This document shows, piece by piece, positions 40,916-49,937 of a stretch of DNA of 64,000 nt (position 1 is its first letter; each line of letters opens with the position of its first letter). The position numbers were made by a program, and so were the translations under genes. A model generated the notes under the pieces. That model was not told the origin of the DNA and ran no database searches. It saw only the letters and a program-made list of their open reading frames with translations. This stretch comes from Vibrio splendidus (lineage in GTDB: Bacteria > Pseudomonadota > Gammaproteobacteria > Enterobacterales > Vibrionaceae). Where the stretch lies: NCBI RefSeq assembly GCF_001557875.1, contig NZ_LNRF01000007.1, positions 124,001 to 188,000 of the forward strand, read 5' to 3'.

Positions 40916-41542
40916 ATGAAAACAAGCGACAAAATCTTACAGACCATTAAGCGTCAAGGCGCGGTAACCGCGAAGCAGCTGTCAGAAGAATTTGGCATGA
41001 CGACAATGGGTGCAAGGCAACACCTGCAAAGCCTGGAAGATGACGGTATTCTTGCGTTTCATGACGTCAAAGTAAAAGTGGGGCGCCCGACTCGCCACTG
41101 GTCTCTGACGCAACGAGGTCACAGCCAATTTTCAGACCGACATGGTGAACTCACCATTCAAGTGATTGATGCTGTGGAGAATCTATTTGGTAAAGAAGGG
41201 CTGGCTAAGGTTGCTGCCGAGCGTGAACAACACACACTCAAGCAGTATCAAACTGCATTGTCTGACTGTAATTCACTCATCAGCAAGCTTAAAAAACTTA
41301 CCCAGCTTCGTGAAGACGAAGGCTACATGGCTGAGCTTCAAGAGCATGATGATCACTACATCTTGATTGAGAACCACTGCCCTATCTGTAAGGCTGCAAC
41401 TCGCTGCCCTAGCCTGTGCCAATCTGAGCTCAACGTGTTTACTGAGTTACTAAAAGATGAGTGCCACGTGAGCCGTACAGAGCACATCATTACTGGCGAA
41501 CGACGCTGCACTTATACCTTAACGCCCTCACTTTTCTCCTAA
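40916..41542 (+). CDS. SufR-like winged-helix regulator with Fe-S cysteine motif
   Basis: A 208-residue predicted transcriptional regulator. The N-terminal winged helix (about 1-70) reads TAKQLSEEFGMTTMGARQHLQ, followed by GRPTRHWSLT as the wing. A middle helical region (about 80-140) is followed by a C-terminal Cys cluster at residues 155, 158, 164, 168, 183 and 198. Cys155, 168, 183 and 198 follow CX12CX14CX14C, close to the CX12CX13CX14C of the SufR Fe-S repressor. The family binds a 4Fe-4S cluster and senses iron-sulfur or redox status. Targets here are unknown; the adjacent downstream gene and glpX upstream are candidates only by position. Confidence 0.85.
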   Translation: MKTSDKILQTIKRQGAVTAKQLSEEFGMTTMGARQHLQSLEDDGILAFHDVKVKVGRPTRHWSLTQRGHSQFSDRHGELTIQVIDAVENLFGKEGLAKVAAEREQHTLKQYQTALSDCNSLISKLKKLTQLREDEGYMAELQEHDDHYILIENHCPICKAATRCPSLCQSELNVFTELLKDECHVSRTEHIITGERRCTYTLTPSLFS

Positions 41543-41658
41543 CTTCAGGCAATTGATGCTGTCTCAATATTGAGAAAACACAGATAGATTAAAATTTGTA
41601 CAGATTTCTTTCTTAAGCTTATAGCATATGAAACATGCTTAATGCTAAGGAAGGAATC

Positions 41659-42006
41659 ATGGCATATCCGCAACCCGCTCAAAAACTGCCACCCTTTGAT
41701 GAACTGGTCCAACTCGCAAAAAGCGATCCTAAAGCATTCAACCAATTCAAACACGAGATGTGCGAGCAGATGATTTGTTCGGCTTCTGAAGCCATGCAAG
41801 GCAGGCTACGCGCTCAGCAAAGTCACATCGACTTAGTGGTTAGCCGTTGTAAAAACCCACACCATGCCAATGTTGTGCTCATGCAAGAACTTCGTTGTCA
41901 GGTATGTAAATTCCAAGAGGCACTCGAAGGCCGTTGCAGATTCGAAGAATCTCTACCTGAGAATGTTGTGCCCTTCAGGCCGGATACAGAGCCCAAAATG
42001 TACTGA
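41659..42006 (+). CDS. Conserved Cys-rich protein (DUF3135-like)
   Basis: A 115-residue soluble protein of a family I recognise as DUF3135, common in Vibrio and without known function. It has six Cys (35, 40, 64, 80, 83, 93), including a CQVC pair, and ends in a Pro-rich tail. The ATG at 41659 is chosen because AAGGAAGGA lies just upstream; a Met eight codons earlier is rejected. It is in the same direction as the SufR-like gene, 116 bases downstream, so co-regulation is possible. Confidence 0.8.
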   Translation: MAYPQPAQKLPPFDELVQLAKSDPKAFNQFKHEMCEQMICSASEAMQGRLRAQQSHIDLVVSRCKNPHHANVVLMQELRCQVCKFQEALEGRCRFEESLPENVVPFRPDTEPKMY

Positions 42007-42029
42007 AAGTAGAATAGTATAAAAAAGAA

Positions 42030-42056
42030 AAAAGGGAGCGCGATGCTCCCTTCTTA
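42030..42056. terminator. Terminator between the DUF3135-like and DUF805 genes
   Basis: AAGGGAGC pairs with GCTCCCTT around a 5-base loop. The minus-strand side has a strong T-run (from AAAAAAGAAAAA), so it best serves the DUF805 gene. Confidence 0.85.
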
Positions 42057-42067
42057 TCTATTCCTTG

Positions 42068-42496
42068 TTAATACTTACACGGGTCTTCGCCGTAGTCGTT
42101 GCGGCCTTCTGTACCTTTCAACAAGCCACACTCAATAAGAATCCATAAACCACACACTAATGCCGCAACGGTTGCCGCCATATGAACTGGCGATACCGAC
42201 TCTGTGGTAGTCGCAGCCATTGGTGAAGCTAAGCGACCCAGAACCAGAGGCACATTTAACAATAACCAGTAATTCGACTTATTGCGATCGTGCCAGCGCT
42301 TAGCGGTAACCGCTAGATCTGGGATCACTAGCAGCAATAGGAAGATTGGTAGCAGGATATAAGAGTAAGCAGGGAACAATACAGAGATACCAGAAGCAAA
42401 ACCGGTAATCGCTATGTAGTAGAAAATATTCCAAATCCAGTAAGTCTTACGACCAATTCTCCCCTTGAAAGAGAGCAGTAATTCTTTCATCGACAT
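42068..42496 (-). CDS. DUF805 family inner-membrane protein
   Basis: A 142-residue protein of the DUF805 (YhaH/YhaI-like) family, with about four transmembrane helices and the typical start FKGRIGRKTYWIWN and central AKRWHDRNKSNYW motif. Function unknown; other members are small inner-membrane proteins. It stands downstream of the isomerase-like gene on the same strand with a 45-base gap and may be co-transcribed. Confidence 0.9.
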   Translation of the reverse strand: MSMKELLLSFKGRIGRKTYWIWNIFYYIAITGFASGISVLFPAYSYILLPIFLLLLVIPDLAVTAKRWHDRNKSNYWLLLNVPLVLGRLASPMAATTTESVSPVHMAATVAALVCGLWILIECGLLKGTEGRNDYGEDPCKY

Positions 42497-42541
42497 CTTA
42501 AATACTCAAATTTATACGCCGCTAAAAGTCAGCAGCAATGG

Positions 42542-42889
42542 TTAGTTTATTACTTTTTGAAAGCAACTTTTATCCATATCACGAATATTCACCGTTAAGC
42601 TTCTTACATGACTCGCTTGTTCTTGCAGGATCTGCATTAACGATCGTGACAATTCTCGCTTTTGCTCTTCCGTTCGTCCCGAAAGTAACTCAAAGCTGAT
42701 ATGAATAAAGTCTACACTATCTTCCTCATCACCGACCAACCAATTATGGCAACGCAGTGAACGAGACTTCACTGACGGCACATCAAACAAGCCACATGTG
42801 AGAGCGACTTGGTGGAGATCTTCCAGCAAGCCTTGGATATTTACTCGCTCATCCACTGAATTGGAGTACTCTAGAACTAGATTCGGCAT
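42542..42889 (-). CDS. 5-carboxymethyl-2-hydroxymuconate isomerase family protein
   Basis: A 115-residue member of the CHMI/HpcD branch of the tautomerase superfamily. It starts MPNLVLEYS, giving an N-terminal Pro after Met removal, the catalytic base of tautomerases. CHMI itself acts in homoprotocatechuate breakdown, but no other genes of that pathway are seen here, so the true substrate is unknown. It is divergent from tpiA. Confidence 0.85.
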   Translation of the reverse strand: MPNLVLEYSNSVDERVNIQGLLEDLHQVALTCGLFDVPSVKSRSLRCHNWLVGDEEDSVDFIHISFELLSGRTEEQKRELSRSLMQILQEQASHVRSLTVNIRDMDKSCFQKVIN

Positions 42890-43034
42890 TGTTACTTCCT
42901 GTTGTTAACGCAATCGTTTGTCCCTTAATAACAACTAACGATGAAAAATCCGAGAAGTTAGCTATTATTCTGTCTGCCGGATCACTGATATATGCTCAAA
43001 ATCTACTCTGACCATTGAGTAAGATCCAAGAAAG

Positions 43035-43052
43035 TCATGACCACAGTCATGA
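43035..43052. promoter_or_regulatory. Perfect palindrome upstream of tpiA
   Basis: TCATGAC-CACA-GTCATGA, a 7-bp perfect inverted repeat with a 4-base spacer, 87 bases before tpiA. It looks like an operator for a dimeric regulator; I do not recognise which. Confidence 0.4.
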
Positions 43053-43138
43053 TCTGTTGATATTAATCTGTTATATTATTTCGTAATAAAGTTTACTTTT
43101 TTACATTCGATTTATTTAAATACTTTGGAGATATTCCT

Positions 43139-43909
43139 ATGCGTCATCCTGTAGTTATGGGTAACTGGAAACTAAACGGCAGCAAAGAAATGGTTGTTGA
43201 TCTACTAAACGGTCTTAACGCTGAACTTGAAGGCGTAACAGGCGTAGACGTAGCAGTTGCTCCACCAGCACTTTTCGTTGATCTTGCTGAGCGTACGCTT
43301 ACTGAAGCGGGCAGCGCGATCATCCTAGGTGCTCAAAACTCTGACCTAAACAACAGCGGTGCATTCACTGGCGACATGTCTCCAGCAATGCTTAAAGAGT
43401 TCGGCGCATCTCACATCATCATCGGTCACTCTGAGCGTCGTGAATACCACAACGAATCAGATGAGTTCGTAGCTAAGAAATTCGCATTCCTAAAAGAGAA
43501 CGGCCTAACTCCAGTTCTTTGTATCGGTGAATCTGAAGCACAAAACGAAGCAGGCGAAACGGTTGCAGTATGTGCTCGTCAACTTGACGCTGTTATCAAC
43601 ACTCAAGGTGTTGAAGCTCTTGAAGGCGCTATCATCGCTTACGAACCAATCTGGGCTATCGGTACTGGTAAAGCAGCTACAGCTGAAGATGCACAACGCA
43701 TCCACGCTCAAATCCGTGCACACATCGCAGAGAAATCTGAAGAAGTTGCTAAGAAAGTTGTTATCCAATACGGCGGGTCTGTTAAGCCAGAAAACGCAGC
43801 AGCTTACTTCGCACAACCAGACATCGACGGTGCTCTAGTTGGCGGCGCAGCTCTAGACGCGAAAAGCTTCGCAGCTATCGCTAAAGCAGCAGCTGAAGCA
43901 AAAGCTTAA
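43139..43909 (+). CDS. tpiA: Triosephosphate isomerase
   Basis: TpiA interconverts dihydroxyacetone phosphate and glyceraldehyde-3-phosphate. The 256-residue TIM barrel has Lys11 (GNWKLNG), the electrophilic His97 in IIGHSERRE and the catalytic Glu169 in [25 protein letters not shown] near the C-terminus binds phosphate. It lies near pfkA as in many enterobacteria, but convergent with it. Confidence 0.98.
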   Translation: MRHPVVMGNWKLNGSKEMVVDLLNGLNAELEGVTGVDVAVAPPALFVDLAERTLTEAGSAIILGAQNSDLNNSGAFTGDMSPAMLKEFGASHIIIGHSERREYHNESDEFVAKKFAFLKENGLTPVLCIGESEAQNEAGETVAVCARQLDAVINTQGVEALEGAIIAYEPIWAIGTGKAATAEDAQRIHAQIRAHIAEKSEEVAKKVVIQYGGSVKPENAAAYFAQPDIDGALVGGAALDAKSFAAIAKAAAEAKA

Positions 43910-43936
43910 TTTAAACTTCACCGTTTAGATTAGATG

Positions 43937-43964
43937 AAAGGTCAACTTAGGTTGGCCTTTTTTA
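43937..43964 (+). terminator. Terminator after tpiA
   Basis: AAGGTCAAC pairs with GTTGGCCTT (one mismatch) around a TTAG loop, then TTTTATT. Confidence 0.85.
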
Positions 43965-44000
43965 TTGCCTGTCATTCCAGAAACCTCAAACGGCAGGCAC

Positions 44001-44032
44001 AAAAAAACCGCTGAAGAATCAGCGGTTTTTAA
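44001..44032. terminator. Bidirectional terminator between tpiA and pfkA
   Basis: AAAAACCGCTGA pairs with TCAGCGGTTTTT around a 4-base loop; symmetric. It mainly ends pfkA on the minus strand. Confidence 0.92.
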
Positions 44033-44059
44033 ATTCTTTAAGCGAACGCTAAGCGTGGC

Positions 44060-45022
44060 TTAGAACAACTCTTCTGCAACGCGGAACAGCTCAGAACGGT
44101 CTGGGTTCTGCATGTTCTCGATACAGTCGATGATGTCGTGGTGAACAAGTTCTTCTTTCTCGATACCAACACAACGACCACCGTGACCTTCTTGAAGAAG
44201 GTGAACAGCGTAGTTACCCATGCGAGAAGCCAGTACACGGTCAAATGCAGTAGGACGACCACCACGTTGGATGTGACCAAGAACCGTTGCACGAGTTTCA
44301 CGACCAGTTGAAGATTCGATCTCTTTAGCCAGTTCGTTAGCATCCATCATTAGCTCAGTTAGAGCGATGATTGCGTGCTTCTTACCTTTCGCAATGCCAT
44401 CTTGGATGTTGCTGATAAGCTGTTCTTTATCTAGACCAGTCTCTGGAGTAATGATGTACTCACAACCACCCGCGATTGCTGACATAAGCGTAAGGTCACC
44501 ACAGTGACGGCCCATGATTTCAACAATAGAAATACGTTGGTGAGAAGAAGACGTGTCACGTAGACGGTCAATTGAATCGATAACAGTGTTAAGCGCTGTT
44601 AGATAACCGATTGTGTAGTCAGTACCCGCGATATCATTATCGATAGTGCCTGGAAGACCGATACATGGGTAACCCATTTCAGTCAGTTTCTTAGCACCCA
44701 TGTAAGAGCCGTCACCACCGATAACAACTAGTGCTTCGATACCGTGCTTCTTAAGGTTCTCGATGCCTTTCTCACGAACAGCAACGTCTTTGAACTCAGG
44801 GAAACGTGCAGAACCTAAGAAAGTACCACCACGGTTGATTACGTCAGATACGCTTGAACGGTCAAGCTTTTCGATACGATCTTCAACAAGGCCTTGGTAG
44901 CCATCGTAAATGCCGTAAACTTCAATGCCAACTGATAGTGCAGTACGAACTACGCCGCGAACTGCTGCGTTCATGCCTGGAGCGTCACCACCACTGGTCA
45001 AAACACCGATCTTCTTAATCAT
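44060..45022 (-). CDS. pfkA: 6-phosphofructokinase I
   Basis: PfkA phosphorylates fructose-6-phosphate, the committed step of glycolysis. The 320-residue protein begins [18 protein letters not shown], with GGDGSYMGA and the catalytic [11 protein letters not shown] (near 125-135). The ATG at 45022 is chosen over the in-frame GTG two codons earlier because it matches E. coli PfkA and has GAGG at 6 bases. Downstream of fieF, as in E. coli, though a 315-base gap separates them. Confidence 0.98.
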   Translation of the reverse strand: MIKKIGVLTSGGDAPGMNAAVRGVVRTALSVGIEVYGIYDGYQGLVEDRIEKLDRSSVSDVINRGGTFLGSARFPEFKDVAVREKGIENLKKHGIEALVVIGGDGSYMGAKKLTEMGYPCIGLPGTIDNDIAGTDYTIGYLTALNTVIDSIDRLRDTSSSHQRISIVEIMGRHCGDLTLMSAIAGGCEYIITPETGLDKEQLISNIQDGIAKGKKHAIIALTELMMDANELAKEIESSTGRETRATVLGHIQRGGRPTAFDRVLASRMGNYAVHLLQEGHGGRCVGIEKEELVHHDIIDCIENMQNPDRSELFRVAEELF

Positions 45023-45337
45023 GCTCACCCTCGATTTTTGGGAATCTATTATTCAATTCTTTTGCTTGCTGACTGTATATCAACAAGATTTTAAATCTAT
45101 ATTTGTGCTTTATGTTACATTTCCTCAAAGGGAATAGCACTTAAATCGCGTAAATTTATGTAACATTTCTACTTCTGTAAGAGTATTACAGTTTTACTCA
45201 ATAACTTTGTTGATTCACATCAGAATCAACATTAATTGTTATCAGCTGTATTTTGTCTCACCAAAGAACTAGCAATTTTTACTCACTTTAGTTCAAAAGC
45301 CACTCACTTACCATTTGCTACCCATTTTTTAGCTCGC
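45023..45337. other. pfkA upstream region, no gene seen
   Basis: A 315-base AT-rich gap between fieF and pfkA on the minus strand. It contains a small hairpin (CTGTAA / TTACAG, 45175-45191) and presumably the pfkA promoter. No operator was recognised with confidence. Confidence 0.45.
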
Positions 45338-46246
45338 TTACCATGAGTGGGATTTCTGCTGCTTCTCTGGTCCAAATACGACCGAGTATGGATCTTGATG
45401 AATTAATACATCAGCATCAGGGAAAACAGAGATAAGCTTGTCTTCTACTTCGTCAGAAATGCGGTGCGCTTCAATAAGTGGGATATTATCTTCGAGTTCT
45501 AAATGTAATTGAATGAACCGAACAGGCCCTGAACGGCGCGTTCTTAGTTGATGCACACCCAATACCCCTTCAACACTCAACGATGTCTCTTTAATTCGCT
45601 TGAGCTCTTCATCAGGCAACTTCCTATCAAGCAGAGATTGAATCGCTTCCATCGCCATTTGATAAGCGCTGTAAAGAATGTAGATACCGATACCAATAGC
45701 GAATACTGAGTCTGCTTGACCGATGCCAAACCAGCTAAGTGCCAATGCCAGCATGATCGCCGCATTCATATAAAGGTCAGACTGATAATGAAGAGAATCG
45801 GCAGCTATCGCCTGGCTACCCGTTTTACTCACAACGTATTTTTGGAATCGAACCAAACCAAAGGTCATTACAATCGCGAACAAGCTGACATAGATACCAA
45901 TTTCTGGAGAGTTCAGCTCATGTGGTCGGAAGAAACGCTCGATACCATTGAGAATAAGGAAACAAGCGGAACCGGAAATAAACATAGCTTGTGCTAATGC
46001 GGCAAGAGATTCTGCCTTACCATGGCCAAAGGTATGTTCTTTATCAGCAGGTTGCAGAGAGTAGCGAACGACGACGAGGTTGACGACAGAAGCGGCGATA
46101 TCCAACAGCGAATCAACAACAGAAGCTAATAAACTGACTGAACCTGTCACCCACCACGCTGCAACCTTCACAACCAATAATATGGTAGCAATGATGGTGG
46201 CAGCCCAAGCGGCGAGCGTAACTAAACGTGCATATTCTTGTTTCAT
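45338..46246 (-). CDS. fieF: Cation diffusion facilitator FieF (Fe/Zn efflux)
   Basis: FieF (YiiP) exports Fe2+, Zn2+ and other divalent metals from the cytoplasm in exchange for protons. The 302-residue protein has six transmembrane helices and a C-terminal cytoplasmic metallochaperone-like domain. The transport-site ligands Asp45, Asp49, His153 and Asp157 fall at exactly the E. coli YiiP positions. Its place between cpxP and pfkA matches E. coli. Confidence 0.96.
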   Translation of the reverse strand: MKQEYARLVTLAAWAATIIATILLVVKVAAWWVTGSVSLLASVVDSLLDIAASVVNLVVVRYSLQPADKEHTFGHGKAESLAALAQAMFISGSACFLILNGIERFFRPHELNSPEIGIYVSLFAIVMTFGLVRFQKYVVSKTGSQAIAADSLHYQSDLYMNAAIMLALALSWFGIGQADSVFAIGIGIYILYSAYQMAMEAIQSLLDRKLPDEELKRIKETSLSVEGVLGVHQLRTRRSGPVRFIQLHLELEDNIPLIEAHRISDEVEDKLISVFPDADVLIHQDPYSVVFGPEKQQKSHSW

Positions 46247-46343
46247 AAACTGGCTATAAAGTGACTAATAGCACAAAGTATAACTCGCAAACAACCGATT
46301 GAATATGACAGCCATGATGTAAAATATTCATTTTTAAGGATCA

Positions 46344-46371
46344 AAAAAAGCGGCACACAGCCGCTTATTTG
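46344..46371 (-). terminator. Terminator after cpxP
   Basis: On the minus strand AAGCGGC pairs with GCCGCTT around a 5-base loop, followed by TTTTTTT. It lies about 40 bases past the cpxP stop. Confidence 0.93.
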
Positions 46372-46409
46372 CAAACACCTTCATTCAACTCGGCTTTTCA
46401 AGCCATGAA

Positions 46410-46919
46410 TTACTTATCTTTGTTCATGTGCTTTTCCATTTTGTCCGCACATTTCACCATGCGCTCTTGCTGGATTTCTTTCAGTTGAGTCTTTTGTTCA
46501 GCCGTGAGTACACTCATCATTTGATGCTGCTTCTTAAGCATTGTTACACGACGTTCAGCTTGCTTCTCAGCCATTTGGCTTGCTAAATCGTTTGCTGCTG
46601 CTTCATCAAAGTTGTCTGCAAGCACCAATGCTTGAACTTTCTCGTGATGCGCTTTCATTTTCGCCATCTTGTCAGCTTTATTACCTGAGTGTTTTGCTTT
46701 CATCTCAGCACGGTTCGCTTCACGCATCTCTTTTAGTTCTGCTTTTTGAGCATCAGTCAGGTCTAGTTGACGCATCACTTTCTTATCGAAGCCACCGCAC
46801 TTACCGTGCATGCCTTTGTGGTCGCCTTTATCGCCACCGCCGTATGCGTATGCACTTGCTGTACCTAAAATAAGTGGGAGTGCTGCAGCTGCTAGTACAA
46901 TTTTCTTAGTCATTTTCAT
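46410..46919 (-). CDS. cpxP: Periplasmic CpxP/Spy family protein
   Basis: CpxP is a periplasmic inhibitor of the CpxA sensor and a chaperone-like adaptor for misfolded proteins. The 169-residue protein has a signal peptide (about 1-25), and two LTxxQ-type motifs (LDLTDAQKAEL and LTAEQKTQL) within a long helical hook. It is rich in Lys and Met. It is divergent from cpxRA, and two CpxR boxes lie between them, so it should be induced by envelope stress. The 3' UTR ends in a strong terminator and resembles the layout from which enterobacterial CpxQ sRNA arises. Confidence 0.93.
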   Translation of the reverse strand: MKMTKKIVLAAAALPLILGTASAYAYGGGDKGDHKGMHGKCGGFDKKVMRQLDLTDAQKAELKEMREANRAEMKAKHSGNKADKMAKMKAHHEKVQALVLADNFDEAAANDLASQMAEKQAERRVTMLKKQHQMMSVLTAEQKTQLKEIQQERMVKCADKMEKHMNKDK

Positions 46920-46999
46920 AATCTTTGCCTCAATTCGGTATAATAAGTCATGTGTTGCGTCTGTTTCTCAGCGCTTGAATATAGATTAGTCTTTTCCTC

Positions 47000-47035
47000 G
47001 TAAAGTGACGTTTAGAAAGCGTAAAGAATCGTAAA
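47000..47035. promoter_or_regulatory. Two CpxR boxes between cpxP and cpxRA
   Basis: GTAAA-N5-GTAAA at 47021-47035 is a perfect CpxR site. A second, GTAAA-N5-GTTTA at 47000-47014, lies exactly 21 bases away on the same helix face. They probably drive cpxP and autoregulate cpxRA. Confidence 0.88.
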
Positions 47036-47097
47036 GAGTGAAAGCTGACCAATAATTAGCAGTATTATTAACCTAACTAAATGATTAAGGCTTCCCA

Positions 47098-47787
47098 ATG
47101 GCGAACATTCTTCTTATTGATGACGACACCGAGTTAACTAGCTTACTCAAAGACATTCTGAGCTTTGAGGGCTTCACTGTTTCCGAAGCCAATGATGGCT
47201 ATGCAGGGCTTGAAGCTATCAATGATGAGATTGACCTGATTCTTTTGGATGTGATGATGCCGCGTCTTAATGGCATGGAAACGCTAAAGAAACTGAGAGA
47301 AAATTGGGAAACGCCAGTGCTGATGCTGACAGCCAAAGGCGAAGAGATCGACCGCGTTATTGGTCTTGAACTTGGCGCTGACGATTACCTACCTAAGCCT
47401 TTCAGTGACCGCGAACTGTTAGCGCGTATTCGAGCTATCTTGCGTCGAACGCAAACCACCAGCGTGCCTAAAGCCGTCAGCGATAAGGTTCAATATCAAG
47501 ACATTGAGGTATTCCCTGGCAAACAAGAAGCTTACTGTAATGGCCAGATTATCGACCTAACTACTACCGAGTTCGCCTTACTAAGTCACCTAATCCAGAA
47601 CCCAGGGCAAGTGATCACCAAAGAAACGTTGAGTTTAGATGTGCTCGGTAAAAGACTAGCAGCATTTGACCGTGCGATAGATATGCACATCTCCAACCTA
47701 CGTAAAAAGATTCCTGAACGCAGTGACGGTAAACCTCGCATTAAGACCTTGCGTGGTCGTGGTTACTTATTAGTAGAGGAAGATTAA
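47098..47787 (+). CDS. cpxR: Envelope-stress response regulator CpxR
   Basis: CpxR is the OmpR-family response regulator of the Cpx envelope-stress system. The 229-residue protein has a receiver domain (about 1-120) with the phospho-acceptor Asp51 (LLDVMMP), the acidic pair DDD near residue 8 and Lys101 in LPKPFSDREL. A C-terminal winged-helix domain follows, ending KTLRGRGYLL. Its stop overlaps the cpxA start (TAATG). Confidence 0.96.
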   Translation: MANILLIDDDTELTSLLKDILSFEGFTVSEANDGYAGLEAINDEIDLILLDVMMPRLNGMETLKKLRENWETPVLMLTAKGEEIDRVIGLELGADDYLPKPFSDRELLARIRAILRRTQTTSVPKAVSDKVQYQDIEVFPGKQEAYCNGQIIDLTTTEFALLSHLIQNPGQVITKETLSLDVLGKRLAAFDRAIDMHISNLRKKIPERSDGKPRIKTLRGRGYLLVEED

Positions 47788-49166
47788 TGCGTATACCTAA
47801 AATCACCAGCTTATATGGACGTATCTTTGCTATTTTTTGGTTCACCATGTTACTGGTGCTTTTGTCGGTACTGTCGCTTCCCCATTTAGACCCGCGTGTA
47901 GCACGCGATGTGCCCGCGGATCATCTCAATAAATTAGAGCGTATCGCTAAATTCACAGAGAAACGCTACGCCAAAGAACCGAATCTGGGCAAAATTGTAT
48001 TCCAACTTGAGGCACCACGTAGCCGCAAGGACTCACGGGCTCGCATCTACTTAACCGACCTTGAAGGAGCCGTCCTTACCTCTAAGAGACATTCAGACTA
48101 CAAGTTGAAGGCAATTCGCAACTTTGTGACCTCAATTGAGAACCCTGAAGTGCCGAAACAAAAGCTCTACGGACATTACATGGTGGCCGGTCCAGTACCG
48201 ATCAAACTGGCAGGTGAAGAGTTGTTAATGTATGCCGGAGTGAAATGGAATCAACCACCGCCATTCTTGTTACGCCTGTTTGATAGACCTTTACAGCTAT
48301 TGCTTGCTGTCATGTTAGCGAGTACTCCGCTATTACTTTGGCTAGCTTGGGCACTGAGTCAACCAGCTCGCAGGCTAGAACGCGCTGCGCAACGTGTAGC
48401 GAAAGGCCAGTTTGAGGTCGACCCAACACTTGAAAAAGGTACCTCTGAATTCAGACAAGCGGGTGAAAGCTTTAACCAAATGGTCGAAGCGGTAAACCAG
48501 ATGATTTCGGGGCAACAGCGACTGCTCTCTGATATATCACACGAGCTCCGCTCACCACTGACTCGCCTACGCATGGCCAATGCACTTGCAATTCGTAAGC
48601 AAGGTGAGAGCCAAGAACTTGAACGTATTGATACCGAAGCACAACGTCTTGAACAGATGATCAGTGAGCTACTGACGTTATCTCGTATGCAAGTCGACAG
48701 ACACATTACTCGTGAGGTTCAGCCTATCTCGAGCCTATGGGAAGAGATCTTGAAAGACGCACAGTTTGAAGCCGAACAGATGGGCAAACAACTGACGTTC
48801 TCAGAGATCCCTGAGCGTTCTATTTCGGGTAACCCTAAGCTGCTGATGAGCGCGCTAGACAATATTACGCGTAACGCTATCTACTACGGCAAAGACCAAG
48901 TGGATGTGCAATTCCATGTGGTTCAGGATCAGCTAACAATTTGCGTCAATGATAATGGTGATGGTGTACCAGAGGATGAACTGGATTCTATCTTCAGGCC
49001 TTTCTATCGTGTTTCCACTGCTCGTGATCGTAATACCGGAGGCACAGGGCTTGGGTTAACCATTACTGAAAGTGCGATTCGCCAGCACAGCGGAACCATC
49101 ACTGCAAGCCGCAGCCAGCTCGGTGGATTACAACTCGAAATAACCCTGCCTATCTTACCAGTGTAA
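47787..49166 (+). CDS. cpxA: Envelope-stress sensor histidine kinase CpxA
   Basis: CpxA is the inner-membrane sensor kinase/phosphatase that detects periplasmic stress and phosphorylates CpxR. The 459-residue protein has transmembrane helices at about 12-32 and 168-190 flanking a periplasmic sensor, and a HAMP domain (about 190-245). The phospho-acceptor His252 is in SHELRSPLTRLR. The ATPase domain has DNIxRN (DNITRNAIYYG), DNGDGVP and GGTGLGL. Confidence 0.96.
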   Translation: MRIPKITSLYGRIFAIFWFTMLLVLLSVLSLPHLDPRVARDVPADHLNKLERIAKFTEKRYAKEPNLGKIVFQLEAPRSRKDSRARIYLTDLEGAVLTSKRHSDYKLKAIRNFVTSIENPEVPKQKLYGHYMVAGPVPIKLAGEELLMYAGVKWNQPPPFLLRLFDRPLQLLLAVMLASTPLLLWLAWALSQPARRLERAAQRVAKGQFEVDPTLEKGTSEFRQAGESFNQMVEAVNQMISGQQRLLSDISHELRSPLTRLRMANALAIRKQGESQELERIDTEAQRLEQMISELLTLSRMQVDRHITREVQPISSLWEEILKDAQFEAEQMGKQLTFSEIPERSISGNPKLLMSALDNITRNAIYYGKDQVDVQFHVVQDQLTICVNDNGDGVPEDELDSIFRPFYRVSTARDRNTGGTGLGLTITESAIRQHSGTITASRSQLGGLQLEITLPILPV

Positions 49167-49187
49167 TACCCCCACAAAGATCGCAGT

Positions 49188-49213
49188 TGATAATGATTAC
49201 CACTATCATTATG
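49188..49213 (+). promoter_or_regulatory. Fur box upstream of sodA
   Basis: TGATAATGATTACCA at 49188-49202 matches 14 of 15 bases of the 7-1-7 Fur consensus, and an overlapping inverse site (ATCATTAT) follows. It lies 30-55 bases before the sodA ATG. Iron repression of the Mn enzyme is expected. Confidence 0.85.
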
Positions 49214-49242
49214 GTAAATCCTCTAATTACGGAGGATTTACC

Positions 49243-49860
49243 ATGTCTCACATTTTCCCTGAACTACCCTATGCTTACGATGCTTTAGAACCGTACATCG
49301 ATGCTAAAACGATGGAAGTGCACTACAGCAAACACCATAGAACCTACTACGATAAGTTTGTTGCTGCGGTATCGGGCAGTGAACTTGAGCAGCAATCTCT
49401 GACCGAGATCTTCGCTAATATTTCTCAGCACAGCCCTGCTGTTCGTAACAATGGTGGCGGCTACTATAACCACATCTTATATTGGAACTGCATGTCACAA
49501 GACGGCGGTGGCGAACCCACGGGCCAGCTTGGCGAGGCTATCAAGAGTACATTTGGAGATTTCGAAGCCTTCCAAGATAAGTTCGCTCAAGCGGCAATAA
49601 ACACCTTCGGTTCGGGCTTTGCTTGGTTAGTGGTAGAAGACGGACAACTGAATATCATCTCGACCTCGAACCAAGATAATCCGTGGATGGATACAGTGGC
49701 GAGTGATGGCGAACCGATTCTTGCGCTCGACGTTTGGGAACACGCTTACTACATCAGCTACCAAAACCGTCGCCCAGACTACATCAACGCCTGGTGGAAC
49801 GTGGTCAACTGGAATACCGTGTCTGAAAACTACACACAAGCACTCGCCAACCAAGCCTAA
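49243..49860 (+). CDS. sodA: Superoxide dismutase, manganese type
   Basis: Converts superoxide to oxygen and hydrogen peroxide in the cytosol. The 205-residue protein has metal ligands His27, His77, Asp163 and His167. Second-sphere residues favour Mn: Gly in the NNGGGYYNH position where Fe enzymes carry Gln, and Gln144 in STSNQDNP. Some other stretches (HILYWNCM, GGGEPTG) look like Fe enzymes, so cambialism is possible. A Fur box directly upstream fits the usual iron-repressed sodA. It follows cpxRA. Confidence 0.92.
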   Translation: MSHIFPELPYAYDALEPYIDAKTMEVHYSKHHRTYYDKFVAAVSGSELEQQSLTEIFANISQHSPAVRNNGGGYYNHILYWNCMSQDGGGEPTGQLGEAIKSTFGDFEAFQDKFAQAAINTFGSGFAWLVVEDGQLNIISTSNQDNPWMDTVASDGEPILALDVWEHAYYISYQNRRPDYINAWWNVVNWNTVSENYTQALANQA

Positions 49861-49937
49861 GCTGATGGTGGTGAACTGTACTCACTCAGCTTGCCACCGT
49901 ATACTCTGTCTATCTTTGATTATTCTTGTGAACCAAC

